Shown in pieces: positions 35,365-44,853 of a DNA stretch of 64,000 nt. The position numbers were made by a program, and so were the translations under genes. The DNA is taken from contig NZ_BMHK01000013.1 of assembly GCF_014640675.1 (NCBI RefSeq), positions 1-64,000 on the forward strand, in the 5' to 3' direction. The stretch's first letter is position 1; the number at the start of each line of letters is the position of its first letter. The notes under the pieces are model-generated. The model was given only the letters and a program-made list of their open reading frames with translations, was not told where the DNA came from and searched no databases. This stretch comes from Novosphingobium endophyticum (lineage in GTDB: Bacteria > Pseudomonadota > Alphaproteobacteria > Sphingomonadales > Sphingomonadaceae).

Positions 35365-35593
35365 TCCCGACAGGTTCAGGATCGACCGTCCGCTCAACCA
35401 GGCGAAGCGGCATCTTTCCTTCGGGTACGGCGTCCATTTCTGCCTCGGCGCTCCTATTGCCCGGCTGGAGGCGCAGATCAGCCTGCGCAAACTGGTCGAG
35501 CAGCTGCCCGACCTGCGGCTTACCGGCACGCCGGAGCGAATCGACAGCTGGATCTACTGGGGTCAGCGCGAACTGCCCGTGGCCTGGGACTGA
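35324..35593 (+). pseudogene. 3' remnant of a cytochrome P450 gene
   Basis: The frame reads SMMGANRDPNIFDDPDRF, then LSFGYGVHFCLGAPIARLE with the haem cysteine, and ends in Leu-Pro-Val-Ala-Trp-Asp at 35593. This is the last ~90 residues of a P450 of yet another subfamily (Cys-Leu-Gly-Ala). All helices before the meander are missing, so no enzyme can result. It overlaps the run-on end of the marR remnant. Confidence 0.85.
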
Positions 35594-35771
35594 AGGGCGG
35601 GAACCGACAGGAAATCGCATCCATCGCCTATCTGAAATGTCGGCCCGCTCCGCCCGTCACGGCTTGGCCTTTTCCCGCGCCTCAGTCACCAAGAGAGCAA
35701 CCCAATCGCCCCTGCGGGTCCGCAACCTCCGGCGGACAGGCGACCCGCCAGAGCTTTGAGAGGAATCCATC

Positions 35772-37529
35772 ATGACGGACTATGACCTGGTCATTCGCGG
35801 CGCGACGATCCTTGACGGCAGCGGCGCCGAGCCGTTCGACGCGGACGTCGCCGTCAAGGATGGCGTCATCATCGCAGTGGGTCAGGTCAGCGGCGCGGGC
35901 GCGGAGGAGATTGACGCGCGCGGCCGCATCGTGACGCCCGGCTTCATCGACGTGCACACTCATTATGACGGTCAGATCACCTGGGAGAACCGCCTCGCCC
36001 CCTCGTCCGACCATGGCGTCACCACCGTCGTGATGGGCAATTGCGGCGTCGGCTTCGCGCCGGTTCGCGCCGGCGACCATCACCTGATGATCAAGCTGAT
36101 GGAAGGCGTGGAGGACATTCCGGAGGTCGTCATGGCCGAAGGCGTCCCCTTCAACTGGGAAACCTTTCCTGATTATCTCGACGCGATTGAAAAGCGGGAA
36201 AGCGACATCGACTTCGCCGCGCAGCTGCCGCACAGCCCCCTTCGCGTCTATGTCATGGGCGAGCGCGGCGCCAATCTCGAACCGCCGACCGACGGGGATC
36301 TGGCCGAAATGCGGCGGCTGACCCGGGAGGCGATCGAAGCGGGCGCGCTGGGCGTCACCACCTCGCGTAGCTATGCTCATCAGTTTCGCGATGGTCGGCC
36401 CGCGCCGTCGGTAAGAACGGAGGATCAGGAGATCCTGGCGCTGGCGGCGGGCCTGCACGATGCCGGCAAGGGCGTGTTCCAGATGGTGCCCAGCTATGAC
36501 GTGACGGCGGCCGAGCGCATGGAACTGCTGCGCGACATCGCTCGCACATCCGGGCGTCCCGTCTCCTTCACCTTCATGCAGTCGCCGCGCGGGCCGGCCG
36601 ACTGGAAGGAAATGCTGGGCGCCCTCGAAACCGCCAAGCAGGACGGGCTGGAAATCCGGGGCCAGATCATCCCGCGTCCGACCGGCGCCATGCTGGGACT
36701 GGAGCTGTCGCTCCACCCGTTCGCCTTCAACCCGAGCTTCCGCGAGATCGAGCATCTGCCGCTGGTGGAAAAGGTGCAACGGATGCGCGACCCCCAATAC
36801 CGAAAGCGCCTGATCGCGGAGGAACCGCAGGACCCGCACGCCTTCTTCATGTTCGTCATCTCGGACCTCGACGCTCTTTTCGTGCTGGGCAACCCGCCGA
36901 ACTACAATCCGCATCCCGACGAGAGCATCGCGGCGCGGGCGCGGGCCATGGGGGTTGATCCCAAGGAACTCATCTACGACGCACTGCTCCAGCGCGACGG
37001 CCGCGAGGTGCTTTATCGCCCGCTGGGCAATTCCGAGGGTGAGCGCTTCCAGAGTTCCGGTCTCAATCTGGTGAAGAACGACCGCACATTTCCCGCACTC
37101 GGCGACGGCGGTGCGCATTACAGCATGATCTGCGATGCGGCATATACCACCTACTTCCTCACCTATTGGGTACGCGACGCGGAGGAGGCCCGGAAAATCG
37201 AGCTGCCTTATGCCATCCGCAAGCTCACCTTCGAACCCGCCCACGCGGTAGGCCTCGGCGATCGCGGGCTGGTTCGGCCGGGTTACAAGGCCGATCTCAA
37301 CATCATCGACATGGAAAGGCTGCACCTCTACGCGCCGCACGTCACATATGACCTGCCCACCGGGGGACGGCGCCTGTCGCAGCGCGCGGATGGTTATGAA
37401 GCGACCATCGTCAGCGGTGTCGTGACGTATCGCAACGGCCGCTCGACCGGAGCTCTGCCGGGTCGTCTGGTGCGCGGCTGCCGCGGGGCGCCTCACATCG
37501 CCGACCAGGAAATTCTCGAGCGGGCATGA
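35772..37529 (+). CDS. N-acyl-D-amino-acid deacylase family amidohydrolase
   Basis: A 585-aa amidohydrolase of the D-aminoacylase group (amidohydrolase family 3). DLVIRGATILDGSG opens the small beta domain, GFIDVHTHYDGQ carries the HxH metal ligands at about 66-68, and GDGGAHYSMICD near 445 contains the late catalytic Asp. It is longer than simple D-aminoacylases (about 480 aa) and fits the large subgroup common in sphingomonads, whose substrates are unknown. Start ATG 35772 follows GAGAGGAATCC. The SnoaL-like gene begins 30 bp downstream. Confidence 0.9.
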   Translation: MTDYDLVIRGATILDGSGAEPFDADVAVKDGVIIAVGQVSGAGAEEIDARGRIVTPGFIDVHTHYDGQITWENRLAPSSDHGVTTVVMGNCGVGFAPVRAGDHHLMIKLMEGVEDIPEVVMAEGVPFNWETFPDYLDAIEKRESDIDFAAQLPHSPLRVYVMGERGANLEPPTDGDLAEMRRLTREAIEAGALGVTTSRSYAHQFRDGRPAPSVRTEDQEILALAAGLHDAGKGVFQMVPSYDVTAAERMELLRDIARTSGRPVSFTFMQSPRGPADWKEMLGALETAKQDGLEIRGQIIPRPTGAMLGLELSLHPFAFNPSFREIEHLPLVEKVQRMRDPQYRKRLIAEEPQDPHAFFMFVISDLDALFVLGNPPNYNPHPDESIAARARAMGVDPKELIYDALLQRDGREVLYRPLGNSEGERFQSSGLNLVKNDRTFPALGDGGAHYSMICDAAYTTYFLTYWVRDAEEARKIELPYAIRKLTFEPAHAVGLGDRGLVRPGYKADLNIIDMERLHLYAPHVTYDLPTGGRRLSQRADGYEATIVSGVVTYRNGRSTGALPGRLVRGCRGAPHIADQEILERA

Positions 37530-37558
37530 CCGGCCGATCACTGGAAAGAGGACCACCG

Positions 37559-38113
37559 ATGGCAGACACAAAGCTGACGCCCGAACTCATCGCCTTCGTT
37601 CAGGAACAGAAGGATCGGGCGGATATCCTGGCCGCGCTTCACCGCTATACGCGCGGCGTCGACCGGCATGACCGGGAACTGATGCTCTCCGCCTATTGGC
37701 CCGATGCCTTTGACGAGCACGGGGTTGCCGAAGGCGTCGCCGCGCAGTTCGTCGACTGGGCGCTCGGCTGGCATCATGAGAACCAGACCAGGCATCAGCA
37801 TATCATCAGCAATCACACGGTCGAGTTCGACGGCGACACCGCCCATGGCGAGACATATTACATCTTCTGGGGCGAAAACCGGGAGGGGCCGCCGACCCTC
37901 GCCTTCGGCCGCTACGTCGACCGCTTTGAAAGGCGGGACGGTGAATGGCGCATCGCACATCGCGTCTGCGTCAACGAACTGTCCGGCCAGTTCATTGCAC
38001 CGCCCATCTCCGAGGCGTGGAAGGACATGCTCTACAAATCCGGCCCCAGCCGCCGCGATAAGGGCGACGTTTCGTATGTTCGCCCGCTTACCAGGGAGCG
38101 CGCCATCGCCTGA
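37559..38113 (+). CDS. SnoaL-like / NTF2-fold protein
   Basis: A 184-aa NTF2-like protein with ILAALHRYTRGVDRHDRELM and HHENQTRHQHIISN, the pattern of the SnoaL_4 group that includes bile-acid 7-alpha dehydratase-like proteins; the His/Arg-rich segment fits that group. ATG 37559 behind AAGAGGA is preferred; an ATG at 37526 overlapping the previous stop is also possible. Coupled with the amidohydrolase upstream. Confidence 0.85.
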   Translation: MADTKLTPELIAFVQEQKDRADILAALHRYTRGVDRHDRELMLSAYWPDAFDEHGVAEGVAAQFVDWALGWHHENQTRHQHIISNHTVEFDGDTAHGETYYIFWGENREGPPTLAFGRYVDRFERRDGEWRIAHRVCVNELSGQFIAPPISEAWKDMLYKSGPSRRDKGDVSYVRPLTRERAIA

Positions 38114-38165
38114 TACGGATCGGGGCCGACGGGCGCTTAATCTTGCCGGAGCGGTTCCGGCACGG

Positions 38166-39068
38166 TCAGTCGGGGCCAAGCGCCCAGTCGATCCGCTCGG
38201 TCAGGAAACTGAGCACCGCGCGGACATGCGGCATGGCCAGTCTTTCCTTGGAGCCCATCAACACGACCGACAGCGGTGACTGCGCCAGGTCCGGAAGGAC
38301 GGGCAACAGCGTACCGGCCTCCAGATCGCGCCGTGCCAGCATTTCCAGATTCTGCGCGATGCCCAGACCCGCGCGCGCGGCAGCCATGATCGCGGCGCCG
38401 TCGTTGAAGGAGAAGGCTGCCGGTGGCCGGACACGCACCTTGCGGGCATCATCCGCGAAGATCCACGGATTGCCGCCCGGCATCTCCACGCTGGCATAGA
38501 GGATGCAGCGGTGATGGCTGAGGTCGTCGGGAACGAGGGGCACGCCGTGCTGCTCGAGATAGGATGGCGATGCCACGCAGACCAGCCGCGTCTGCCCCAA
38601 TGGCACGGTGAGCCAGTCCGACGACGGTATCTCGCCCGCACGCATGACGATATCGAACCCGTCCAGGCGAAAGAACGTTCCCCTGTCACCCAGCGTGAGA
38701 TCGAGGGTGATGTCGGGATGCAGACGGCGAAATTCAGCGAGCGCCGGCACAACGAAGGCGTGGCCTACCGAGGCGGGGACATCGACCCGTACCCGTCCCC
38801 GCGGCCCGCTACCCGGATGCAGCGCCTTTTCCGCGGTCGCGTAGGCGTCCAGCGCGGCTCGTGCGTGTTCCAGTAACTGCCGACCGTCCGCGGTCAGGTC
38901 GACGCGCCGGGTCGTGCGGTTGAACAGGCGTGCACCCAGATGCTCTTCGAGACGGCTGATGTGCAGGGTCATCATGGCTGTCGACAGGCGCATCCGTGCC
39001 GCGGCCTTGGTGAAGGAGGCCTCCTCCGCGACCGCGACGAATGCTTCCATGGCGTTGAGCCGATCCAT
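38166..39068 (-). CDS. LysR family transcriptional regulator
   Basis: A 300-aa LysR regulator: helix-turn-helix with FVAVAEEASFTKAAARMRLS (residues 10-29) and RLEEHLGARLFNRTTRRVDL, then the two-lobed effector domain. The second half resembles the CrgA/DsdC-like group. ATG 39068 fits the family start. It is divergent from the DUF1214 gene at 39268 across 199 bp and probably controls it and the SDR behind it. Confidence 0.93.
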   Translation of the reverse strand: MDRLNAMEAFVAVAEEASFTKAAARMRLSTAMMTLHISRLEEHLGARLFNRTTRRVDLTADGRQLLEHARAALDAYATAEKALHPGSGPRGRVRVDVPASVGHAFVVPALAEFRRLHPDITLDLTLGDRGTFFRLDGFDIVMRAGEIPSSDWLTVPLGQTRLVCVASPSYLEQHGVPLVPDDLSHHRCILYASVEMPGGNPWIFADDARKVRVRPPAAFSFNDGAAIMAAARAGLGIAQNLEMLARRDLEAGTLLPVLPDLAQSPLSVVLMGSKERLAMPHVRAVLSFLTERIDWALGPD

Positions 39069-39233
39069 CGCTGCTTTTCCGAGTCTCCAGCGCCGGTTTT
39101 CACGCGCCGGCCCGTACCGCGCGACAAGAATAGACATGCGTTCCCGCGCATCACAGCCCCCGCTGGTCGACCATCATGGATATGGTGCTTCGCATTTGCC
39201 GCGTATCAGCGCTGGCGATGCTTGGTCCGCGCT

Positions 39234-39257
39234 CTCACTGTTTCGACAGAATGTGAG
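39234..39257. promoter_or_regulatory. Inverted repeat in the lysR-DUF1214 divergent region
   Basis: CTCAC (39234-39238) and GTGAG (39253-39257) enclose TGT-TTCG-ACA, giving nested dyad symmetry just before the ribosome site of the gene at 39268. Placement fits a regulator-binding site, though LysR sites are normally further upstream. Confidence 0.35.
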
Positions 39258-39267
39258 GAGGCAAAGG

Positions 39268-40443
39268 ATGAAGGATTGGCCGCATTATGTCGATCTGCTG
39301 AAGGGCGCGGAACAACTCGCGTCACGCCTAGCTTTTCCCGACAGCGATCTGATGAAGGCGCAGCTCTGGAGACAATTCGCGATGAACATCGCGCAGGGTT
39401 ATTTCCTGCTGTTTCAGTCGAGCCCGGACCATCCCGAATTCGCGCCGTTCGAAAACAGCGTCTTCCTCGCCCAGCCCAATCCCGATGCGGTCTATTATTA
39501 CGCTCCGGTGGACGGCCGCGGCGTCTACCGGGTGGTCGGCGAGCGAGGCAACGCGCCGGTGGCGGGGTTCGCTTTGGGTAGCCGCATCATCGGCATGGAC
39601 GCGCTGCCCGGACGCGGGCTCGGCAATCATGACATGGACGATCTCAGCCTCGACGCCGACGGTAAGTTCGAGGTGATCTTCAGCACCGAACGACCCGCGG
39701 GCTACGGGGGCGACTGGCGGCCGATGGACCCGGAGACGGATTTCATCATGGCCCGCCAGTTCTCCTATGATTGGGGCAGGGAACGGGACGTCGTGCTCGC
39801 CATAGAGCGCCTCGACGCGGTGTCGCCGATCCGCCCGGCCCTGTCGGCCGAAGAGATCGACGCGAAGCTGACGCATCTGTTGGGCGGTTATGCCCGCAAC
39901 CTGTCCGGCATCTGTCTTGGCGCCGTCAATCGCTGCGCGAAGCGCGGTTTCATCAACCGGTTCAACCTGAACAGCTATCAGGAACTGGGCAATGGTGAGG
40001 ATTGGCCGCAGACCTATTGGGAAACGGTGTTCGACATCGCCGGGGACGAGGCACTCATCATCGAGAGCGATCTTCCCGAACGGCGGCTCTACTGGAATGT
40101 GCAGGTTATCGACGGATTGTGGAACCAGGTCGACTATGTCTATCAACAGTCGAGCCTGAACGGCCATCAGGCAGTGGTGGACAGCGACGGCAGGTTCCGT
40201 GCCGTGCTGTCACACCGCGATCCGGGCATTGCCAACTGGCTCGATACGGGCGGCAATCTGTATGGCATGATGATCGGCCGCTGGTATCGCTGTTCCAGCG
40301 AGCCTCTTCCGGCGATTACGAAGGTGAAGTTCGCCGATCTCGACCAGCATCTGCCCGAAGACACGCCCCGGATCGGCGAGGCGGAACGTGCCGAGGCATT
40401 GCGCAAGCGTCGCATCGGCTCGCAGCTTCGCCGCAAATGGTGA
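39268..40443 (+). CDS. DUF1214 domain-containing protein
   Basis: A 391-aa protein of the DUF1214 group: RRLYWNVQVIDGLWNQVDYV, SSLNGHQAVVDSDGRFRAVL and DPGIANWLDTGG near the C-terminus. It shares the last motif with the protein at 19329 but differs widely elsewhere. ATG 39268 is preceded by GAGGAGGCAAAGG. It is followed by an SDR 19 bp downstream, the same DUF1214-plus-dehydrogenase pairing as at 19329. Function unknown. Confidence 0.85.
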   Translation: MKDWPHYVDLLKGAEQLASRLAFPDSDLMKAQLWRQFAMNIAQGYFLLFQSSPDHPEFAPFENSVFLAQPNPDAVYYYAPVDGRGVYRVVGERGNAPVAGFALGSRIIGMDALPGRGLGNHDMDDLSLDADGKFEVIFSTERPAGYGGDWRPMDPETDFIMARQFSYDWGRERDVVLAIERLDAVSPIRPALSAEEIDAKLTHLLGGYARNLSGICLGAVNRCAKRGFINRFNLNSYQELGNGEDWPQTYWETVFDIAGDEALIIESDLPERRLYWNVQVIDGLWNQVDYVYQQSSLNGHQAVVDSDGRFRAVLSHRDPGIANWLDTGGNLYGMMIGRWYRCSSEPLPAITKVKFADLDQHLPEDTPRIGEAERAEALRKRRIGSQLRRKW

Positions 40444-40462
40444 AAACGAGGGGAAAAATGAT

Positions 40463-41365
40463 ATGAGCGGTTATCTGGACAGCCGCGCCAATTTGCATGG
40501 CAAGGTCGCGGTCGTGATCGGCGGCGGGGGCGGCATCGGCGCGGGCGTGTCGCTGGCCCTCGCCCGCGCCGGCGTCGACCTGGCAATATGCGACATCGAC
40601 GCGGAGGCGCAGGCGACGACGGAAGCCGCGATCGATGCTCTGGGACGCCGGGTGTCGGCGCATGTCCTCGACGCCGCGGATGCCGATGCTCTCGACGCCT
40701 TTTATGACGCGGTGGAGGCGGAATTTCCCCGGCTCGACATTGTCGTCAACGTCGCGGGCGGAACAAAGCGGCAACCGCTGATGGAGGCCAGCCGCGCCGA
40801 CATCGCGCGCGATGTCCAGCGCAATTACGGCTATGTCGTGCAGTCGGTGCAACGGGCCATCCTCCTCCTGCGGCGGTCGGAGGGCGGAGGCAGCATCATC
40901 AACTTCACCACCATTGAGGCGCATCGCGGCGCGGCGGGCTTTTCCGTCTATGCGGGCGCAAAGGCCGCCACGGCCAACTTCACTCGCTCGATGGCGGTGG
41001 AACTGGGCAAGGAGAAGATCCGCCTGAACTGCATCGCGCCGGATACCACGTTCAGCAAGGGTAATGCCGCCGCGATGCCGCCCGAATTCGCGGAGGGCTT
41101 CACGCGCCTGTCCGGGCATGCGCAGCCCAAGGGCCTGCAAATGTACATCCCGTACGGCGAAGCGCCGCCGGTCGAGGCGCTGGGTGACGCCGTGCTGTTC
41201 CTGGCCTCCGATCTTTCCACCTTCGTCTCCGGCATGACGCTGCACGTGGATGGCGGGACGATGGCGGCGGCGGGTTTCCTCGAGTGGCCCTTCGGCGACG
41301 GATTCGTCCCGATGCCGCTCGCCGGCACGCTGGAGCGCATGTATCGCGACGGTGACCCTGCGTAA
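40463..41365 (+). CDS. SDR family oxidoreductase
   Basis: A 300-aa SDR: VVIGGGGGIGAGVSLALARA cofactor site, Val-Asn-Val-Ala-Gly-Gly in the NNAG position and Tyr-Ala-Gly-Ala-Lys at the active site. The catalytic Ser position is Thr-Thr (NFTTIEAH), a mild deviation. It has a C-terminal extension of about 30 residues after VDGGTMAAAG. ATG 40463 has GAGGGGA upstream. It converges on the E1 beta gene 34 bp away. Confidence 0.9.
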   Translation: MSGYLDSRANLHGKVAVVIGGGGGIGAGVSLALARAGVDLAICDIDAEAQATTEAAIDALGRRVSAHVLDAADADALDAFYDAVEAEFPRLDIVVNVAGGTKRQPLMEASRADIARDVQRNYGYVVQSVQRAILLLRRSEGGGSIINFTTIEAHRGAAGFSVYAGAKAATANFTRSMAVELGKEKIRLNCIAPDTTFSKGNAAAMPPEFAEGFTRLSGHAQPKGLQMYIPYGEAPPVEALGDAVLFLASDLSTFVSGMTLHVDGGTMAAAGFLEWPFGDGFVPMPLAGTLERMYRDGDPA

Positions 41366-41399
41366 GGATCGCCATCGCTCATGAGTAACTCCGGACGGA

Positions 41400-42404
41400 T
41401 CAGCCGACCATGCCCTTGGCCACTTCGACAATCTCGGCGGTCTGCGGGGCAAAGGCCGTTTCGAGCGGCTTGGAGAAGGGCACCGGACAGAAAGCGCCGC
41501 CAAGCCGCCTGACCGGCGCCTTCAGTTTGCCGAACAGTTCTTCGTTCAGCACCGCCGCGATCTCCGCGCCGACGCCGAAGGGCGTTACGGCCTCGTGGAC
41601 GATCATCGCCCGGCCCGTTTTGGCGACCGACGCCAGCACCGCCTCGCGATCCCAGGGCGCGACAGTCCGCAGGTCGATGAGTTCGGCCGAAATGCCCGCT
41701 TCCGCCAGCTTTGCGACCGCAGGCGTCGCCTCGTGGATCATCCGCGAATAGGCGATGATGGTGAGGTCGGTTCCTTCTGCCAGCACATTGGCTTTGCCAA
41801 TCGGTACTCGCTGCCCCTTTTCGGGCGCCGCGGCCGGAGTCCAGTAAGTGGGCCCGTTCTCGATGAACAGTACCGGATCTGGATCGTCGATGGCGCTGCG
41901 CATCAGACCATAGGCGTCCTGCGGGCTGGAGGGGGCGAGGACCTTGATGCCCGCGGTGTGAGCGAACCATGCCTCCAGATAGTCGCTGTGCTGACCGCCG
42001 GAGGAAAAGCCGGTGCCGGTCATGGTGCGTATAACGATGGGCACATGGGTCTGGCCGCCCGACATGAAGCGCAGCTTTGCCGCGTGGTTTACGATCATGT
42101 CCATCGCGACCGTGGTGAAGTTCATCAGCATGATCTCGGCAACGGGCTTAAACCCGATCATGCTGGCGCCGATTGCCGCGCCGATGATCGCCTGTTCCGA
42201 GATCGGAGTGGAACGCACGCGCTGATCGCCGAACCGGGAGGATAGCCCCTTGGTGACGCCACAGACGCCGCCTTCTTCCGGGTCGGCGACATCCTCGCCC
42301 AGGACGACGACATTCTCGTCCTCCTCCATCGCATCGGCAATGGCGGCGTTGATCGCCTGCAAGGTGGTCGCCTTGGCGGGCTTGGTCATGGTTTCGGTAC
42401 TCAT
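41400..42404 (-). CDS. 2-oxoacid dehydrogenase E1 component, beta subunit
   Basis: A 334-aa transketolase-like protein, the beta half of the heterotetrameric E1 of pyruvate, branched-chain 2-oxoacid or acetoin dehydrogenases. EDENVVVLGEDVADPEEGGV, STPISEQAIIGAAIGASMIG and ENGPTYW are typical. It decarboxylates a 2-oxoacid with thiamine diphosphate held at the alpha-beta interface. Its ATG overlaps the alpha-subunit stop (TGATG), so the two are coupled. No E2 or E3 gene follows. Confidence 0.95.
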   Translation of the reverse strand: MSTETMTKPAKATTLQAINAAIADAMEEDENVVVLGEDVADPEEGGVCGVTKGLSSRFGDQRVRSTPISEQAIIGAAIGASMIGFKPVAEIMLMNFTTVAMDMIVNHAAKLRFMSGGQTHVPIVIRTMTGTGFSSGGQHSDYLEAWFAHTAGIKVLAPSSPQDAYGLMRSAIDDPDPVLFIENGPTYWTPAAAPEKGQRVPIGKANVLAEGTDLTIIAYSRMIHEATPAVAKLAEAGISAELIDLRTVAPWDREAVLASVAKTGRAMIVHEAVTPFGVGAEIAAVLNEELFGKLKAPVRRLGGAFCPVPFSKPLETAFAPQTAEIVEVAKGMVG

Positions 42405-43384
42405 CAGGCCAGCTCCTCCGCGAAGACGTCGCGCTTCAGTTCCTCGACGCCGGGGAAGGCGCTGGCGAGGGCGCATTCGATAGCCTCGTCAATCTCCTTC
42501 TCGGTCGCGGCCTCCATGGCGGCGAGCTGTTCCTCGGTCGAAATTCCGTCAGCGATCAGCCTTGCACGGAAGCGGGAAACGGGGTCGTTCTCCATGGCTT
42601 CGGCCTTGCGCGCCTTGTCCATGTAGGCGTCCTGGTCGCCGAACACATGGCCGTGGAAGCGATAAGTCATCGCTTCGATCAAGGTCGGCCCGCCGCCGGC
42701 GCGGGCACGGGCCACGGCCTCGTTGGCGGCGGCATACATCGCGAAGGGGTCGTTACCGTCGACGCGTTCGCCCGCCATGCCATAGGCCGCCGCGCGATCC
42801 GCGACGCGCACATTGCTGGTCTTGTGATAGGCCGTGTGCTCGCCCCATTCATTGTTCTGGCACAGGAAGATCACGGGCAGCTTCCAGACGGCAGCGAGGT
42901 TCAGGGACTCGTGGAAAGCGCCGATATTCGACGCGCCGTCACCAAAGGTGGCCACTGTCACGCGGCCATCGCCGCGCATCTGAGATCCCCAGGCGAGACC
43001 ATTGGCGATCGGCATGGAGGAGCCGACGATACCGGTCGTCACCATCACGCCCTTTTCGGGATAGGTGAGGTGCATCGGCCCGCCCTTCCCCTTGCAGGTG
43101 CCGTCGACGCGGCCGGCAATCTCCGCCCATAGATCCTTGAGCGGGAAGCCCTTGGCCAGCATGTCGTGGGTGCCGCGATAGATGGTGCACAGATAGTCGT
43201 CGTCGTTCAGGTTGACGGACATCGCGCTGGGAATGACCTCTTGGCCGCGCGGGCTGTAATAAGGCATGACGAGACGCCCGCTCATGACGACCTTGCGCGA
43301 ACGTTCGTCGTTCGCCTTGATCAAGGCCATCCGGCGGTAGATTTCCACTTGGGTCGCCGCATCCGGCACTGCCCTGTTGCTCAT
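42404..43384 (-). CDS. 2-oxoacid dehydrogenase E1 component, alpha subunit
   Basis: A 326-aa E1 alpha. The thiamine-diphosphate motif runs from GDGASNIGAFHESLNLA to CQNN, and Arg-Gly-Thr-His-Asp lies in the N-terminal half. Length and style fit acetoin dehydrogenase or branched-chain E1 alpha. First gene of a minus-strand pair; the thiolase at 43510 lies upstream on the same strand and may be co-transcribed (125 bp gap). Confidence 0.95.
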   Translation of the reverse strand: MSNRAVPDAATQVEIYRRMALIKANDERSRKVVMSGRLVMPYYSPRGQEVIPSAMSVNLNDDDYLCTIYRGTHDMLAKGFPLKDLWAEIAGRVDGTCKGKGGPMHLTYPEKGVMVTTGIVGSSMPIANGLAWGSQMRGDGRVTVATFGDGASNIGAFHESLNLAAVWKLPVIFLCQNNEWGEHTAYHKTSNVRVADRAAAYGMAGERVDGNDPFAMYAAANEAVARARAGGGPTLIEAMTYRFHGHVFGDQDAYMDKARKAEAMENDPVSRFRARLIADGISTEEQLAAMEAATEKEIDEAIECALASAFPGVEELKRDVFAEELA

Positions 43385-43509
43385 GGTTCAACCATCCTTT
43401 TCTGGCGGTTCGCAAATGCTACCGAATGCGGTCCCGAAGTTATGGGAGGGCCGGAAGCCCCTGGTCCACAGCCGCGTTACGATATCGCGGTTGTGAAGGT
43501 TTGCGGTAT

Positions 43510-44691
43510 TCAACCGACAAGCTCGAACAGCGCCGCAGCGCCCATCCCGCCGCCGATGCACATGGTGACGACGGCGTTTTTGGCGCCGAGCCGCCGTCCC
43601 GCAAGCAGCGCGTGGCCCGTCATGCGCGATCCCGTCATGCCGAAAGGATGGCCGACGGAAATCGCCCCGCCATCGACATTCAGCCGCTCCTGCGCAATTC
43701 CCAGTCTGTCCCGGCAATACAGGGCCTGGCTCGCATAGGCCTCGTTCAGTTCCCACAAGTCGATATCATTCACCGTCAGACCGAGCCGGTCCAGCAGCCT
43801 GGGCACCGCGAAGACGGGGCCGATGCCCATCTCGTCCGGTTCGCATCCCGCCGCCTGCATGCCCTTGTAGAGGCCCAGGATCGGAATGCCGCGCCGTGCC
43901 GCCTCGTCGGCGTCCATGACGACGCACACGCTGGAGCCGTCGGACAACTGGCTGCAATTGCCCGCCGTCACCGTGCCGCCCTCGAAGAGGGGCTTCAGCT
44001 TCGCCAGTCCTTCGATGTCCGTCCCCGGACGATTGCACTCGTCCCTCGTCAGCGTGACCTCTTCCTGCCCCACAACGGCCAGCGACTTGTCGACGACGTT
44101 CCTCACCGCGGCGATTGGCACGATTTCCTCGTCGAACCAGCCATTTTCCTGCGCGGCGACGGTGCGGGCCTGACTGATCACGGCGAATTCGTCCTGCGCC
44201 TCGCGGCTCACGCCGTAGCGGCGGGCGACGAGATCGCCCGTCAGGTTCATCGCCATGTAGATTTCGGGCTTGTGCTCCAGCAGCCATTCGTCCTTGTTGC
44301 GAAAGGTGTTGCGATGCGGATCGACCAGCGACACCGTCTCCACGCCGCCCGCTACATAAATGCCGCCCTCTCCCGCGCGAATGCGCTGCGCCGCATAGGC
44401 GATGGTCTGGAGGCCGGAGGCGCATTTGCGGTCCATCGTGACGCCGCAGACGCTGATCGGCAGCCCCGCCCGCAGAGCCGCCTGACGCGCGATGTTGGAG
44501 CCGACCGCGCCTTCGCACCGGGCCGAGCCCAGCAGCACGTCCTCGACCTCGCCGGGGTCGATACCCGCCCTGGCGACGGCCGCCGCGATGACATGCCCGG
44601 CCATCGTCGCGCCGTGGAGATTGTTGAGGGCGCCCCGGTGGGCCTTGCCGATGGGCGTTCGCGCCGTGGCGACGATCGCTGCTTCCTTCAT
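43510..44691 (-). CDS. Acetyl-CoA C-acyltransferase (thiolase)
   Basis: A 393-aa thiolase with the full catalytic set: Cys90 in MDRKCASG, His348 in [10 protein letters not shown] and Cys378 in CIGGGMG. It performs thiolytic cleavage of 3-ketoacyl-CoA. Distinct from the PcaF-like thiolase at 12529 and from the Cys-less protein at 45986. ATG 44691 fits the family start. Divergent from the crotonase at 44854. Confidence 0.95.
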   Translation of the reverse strand: MKEAAIVATARTPIGKAHRGALNNLHGATMAGHVIAAAVARAGIDPGEVEDVLLGSARCEGAVGSNIARQAALRAGLPISVCGVTMDRKCASGLQTIAYAAQRIRAGEGGIYVAGGVETVSLVDPHRNTFRNKDEWLLEHKPEIYMAMNLTGDLVARRYGVSREAQDEFAVISQARTVAAQENGWFDEEIVPIAAVRNVVDKSLAVVGQEEVTLTRDECNRPGTDIEGLAKLKPLFEGGTVTAGNCSQLSDGSSVCVVMDADEAARRGIPILGLYKGMQAAGCEPDEMGIGPVFAVPRLLDRLGLTVNDIDLWELNEAYASQALYCRDRLGIAQERLNVDGGAISVGHPFGMTGSRMTGHALLAGRRLGAKNAVVTMCIGGGMGAAALFELVG

Positions 44692-44853
44692 CTCTCGAAT
44701 GTCTCCCGTAGGTCCGGGCGACAGTTAGGCATTTGGCGATCCCGGTACCATGGCAGCGGGCCTTCATCACGTTTCCGATGTTTTCCCGTTGGCTTGACCA
44801 TCGGTGGCCGCGGCCCACAAAGCAGGAACGACCCGTCAATGCAGGAACCCTAC

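Noticed and set aside
43426..44853. Long N-terminal extension of the crotonase at 44854
   Set aside because: The extension is antisense to the thiolase gene 43510-44691 and lacks any crotonase-like or other domain; a proper start with ribosome site exists at 44854.
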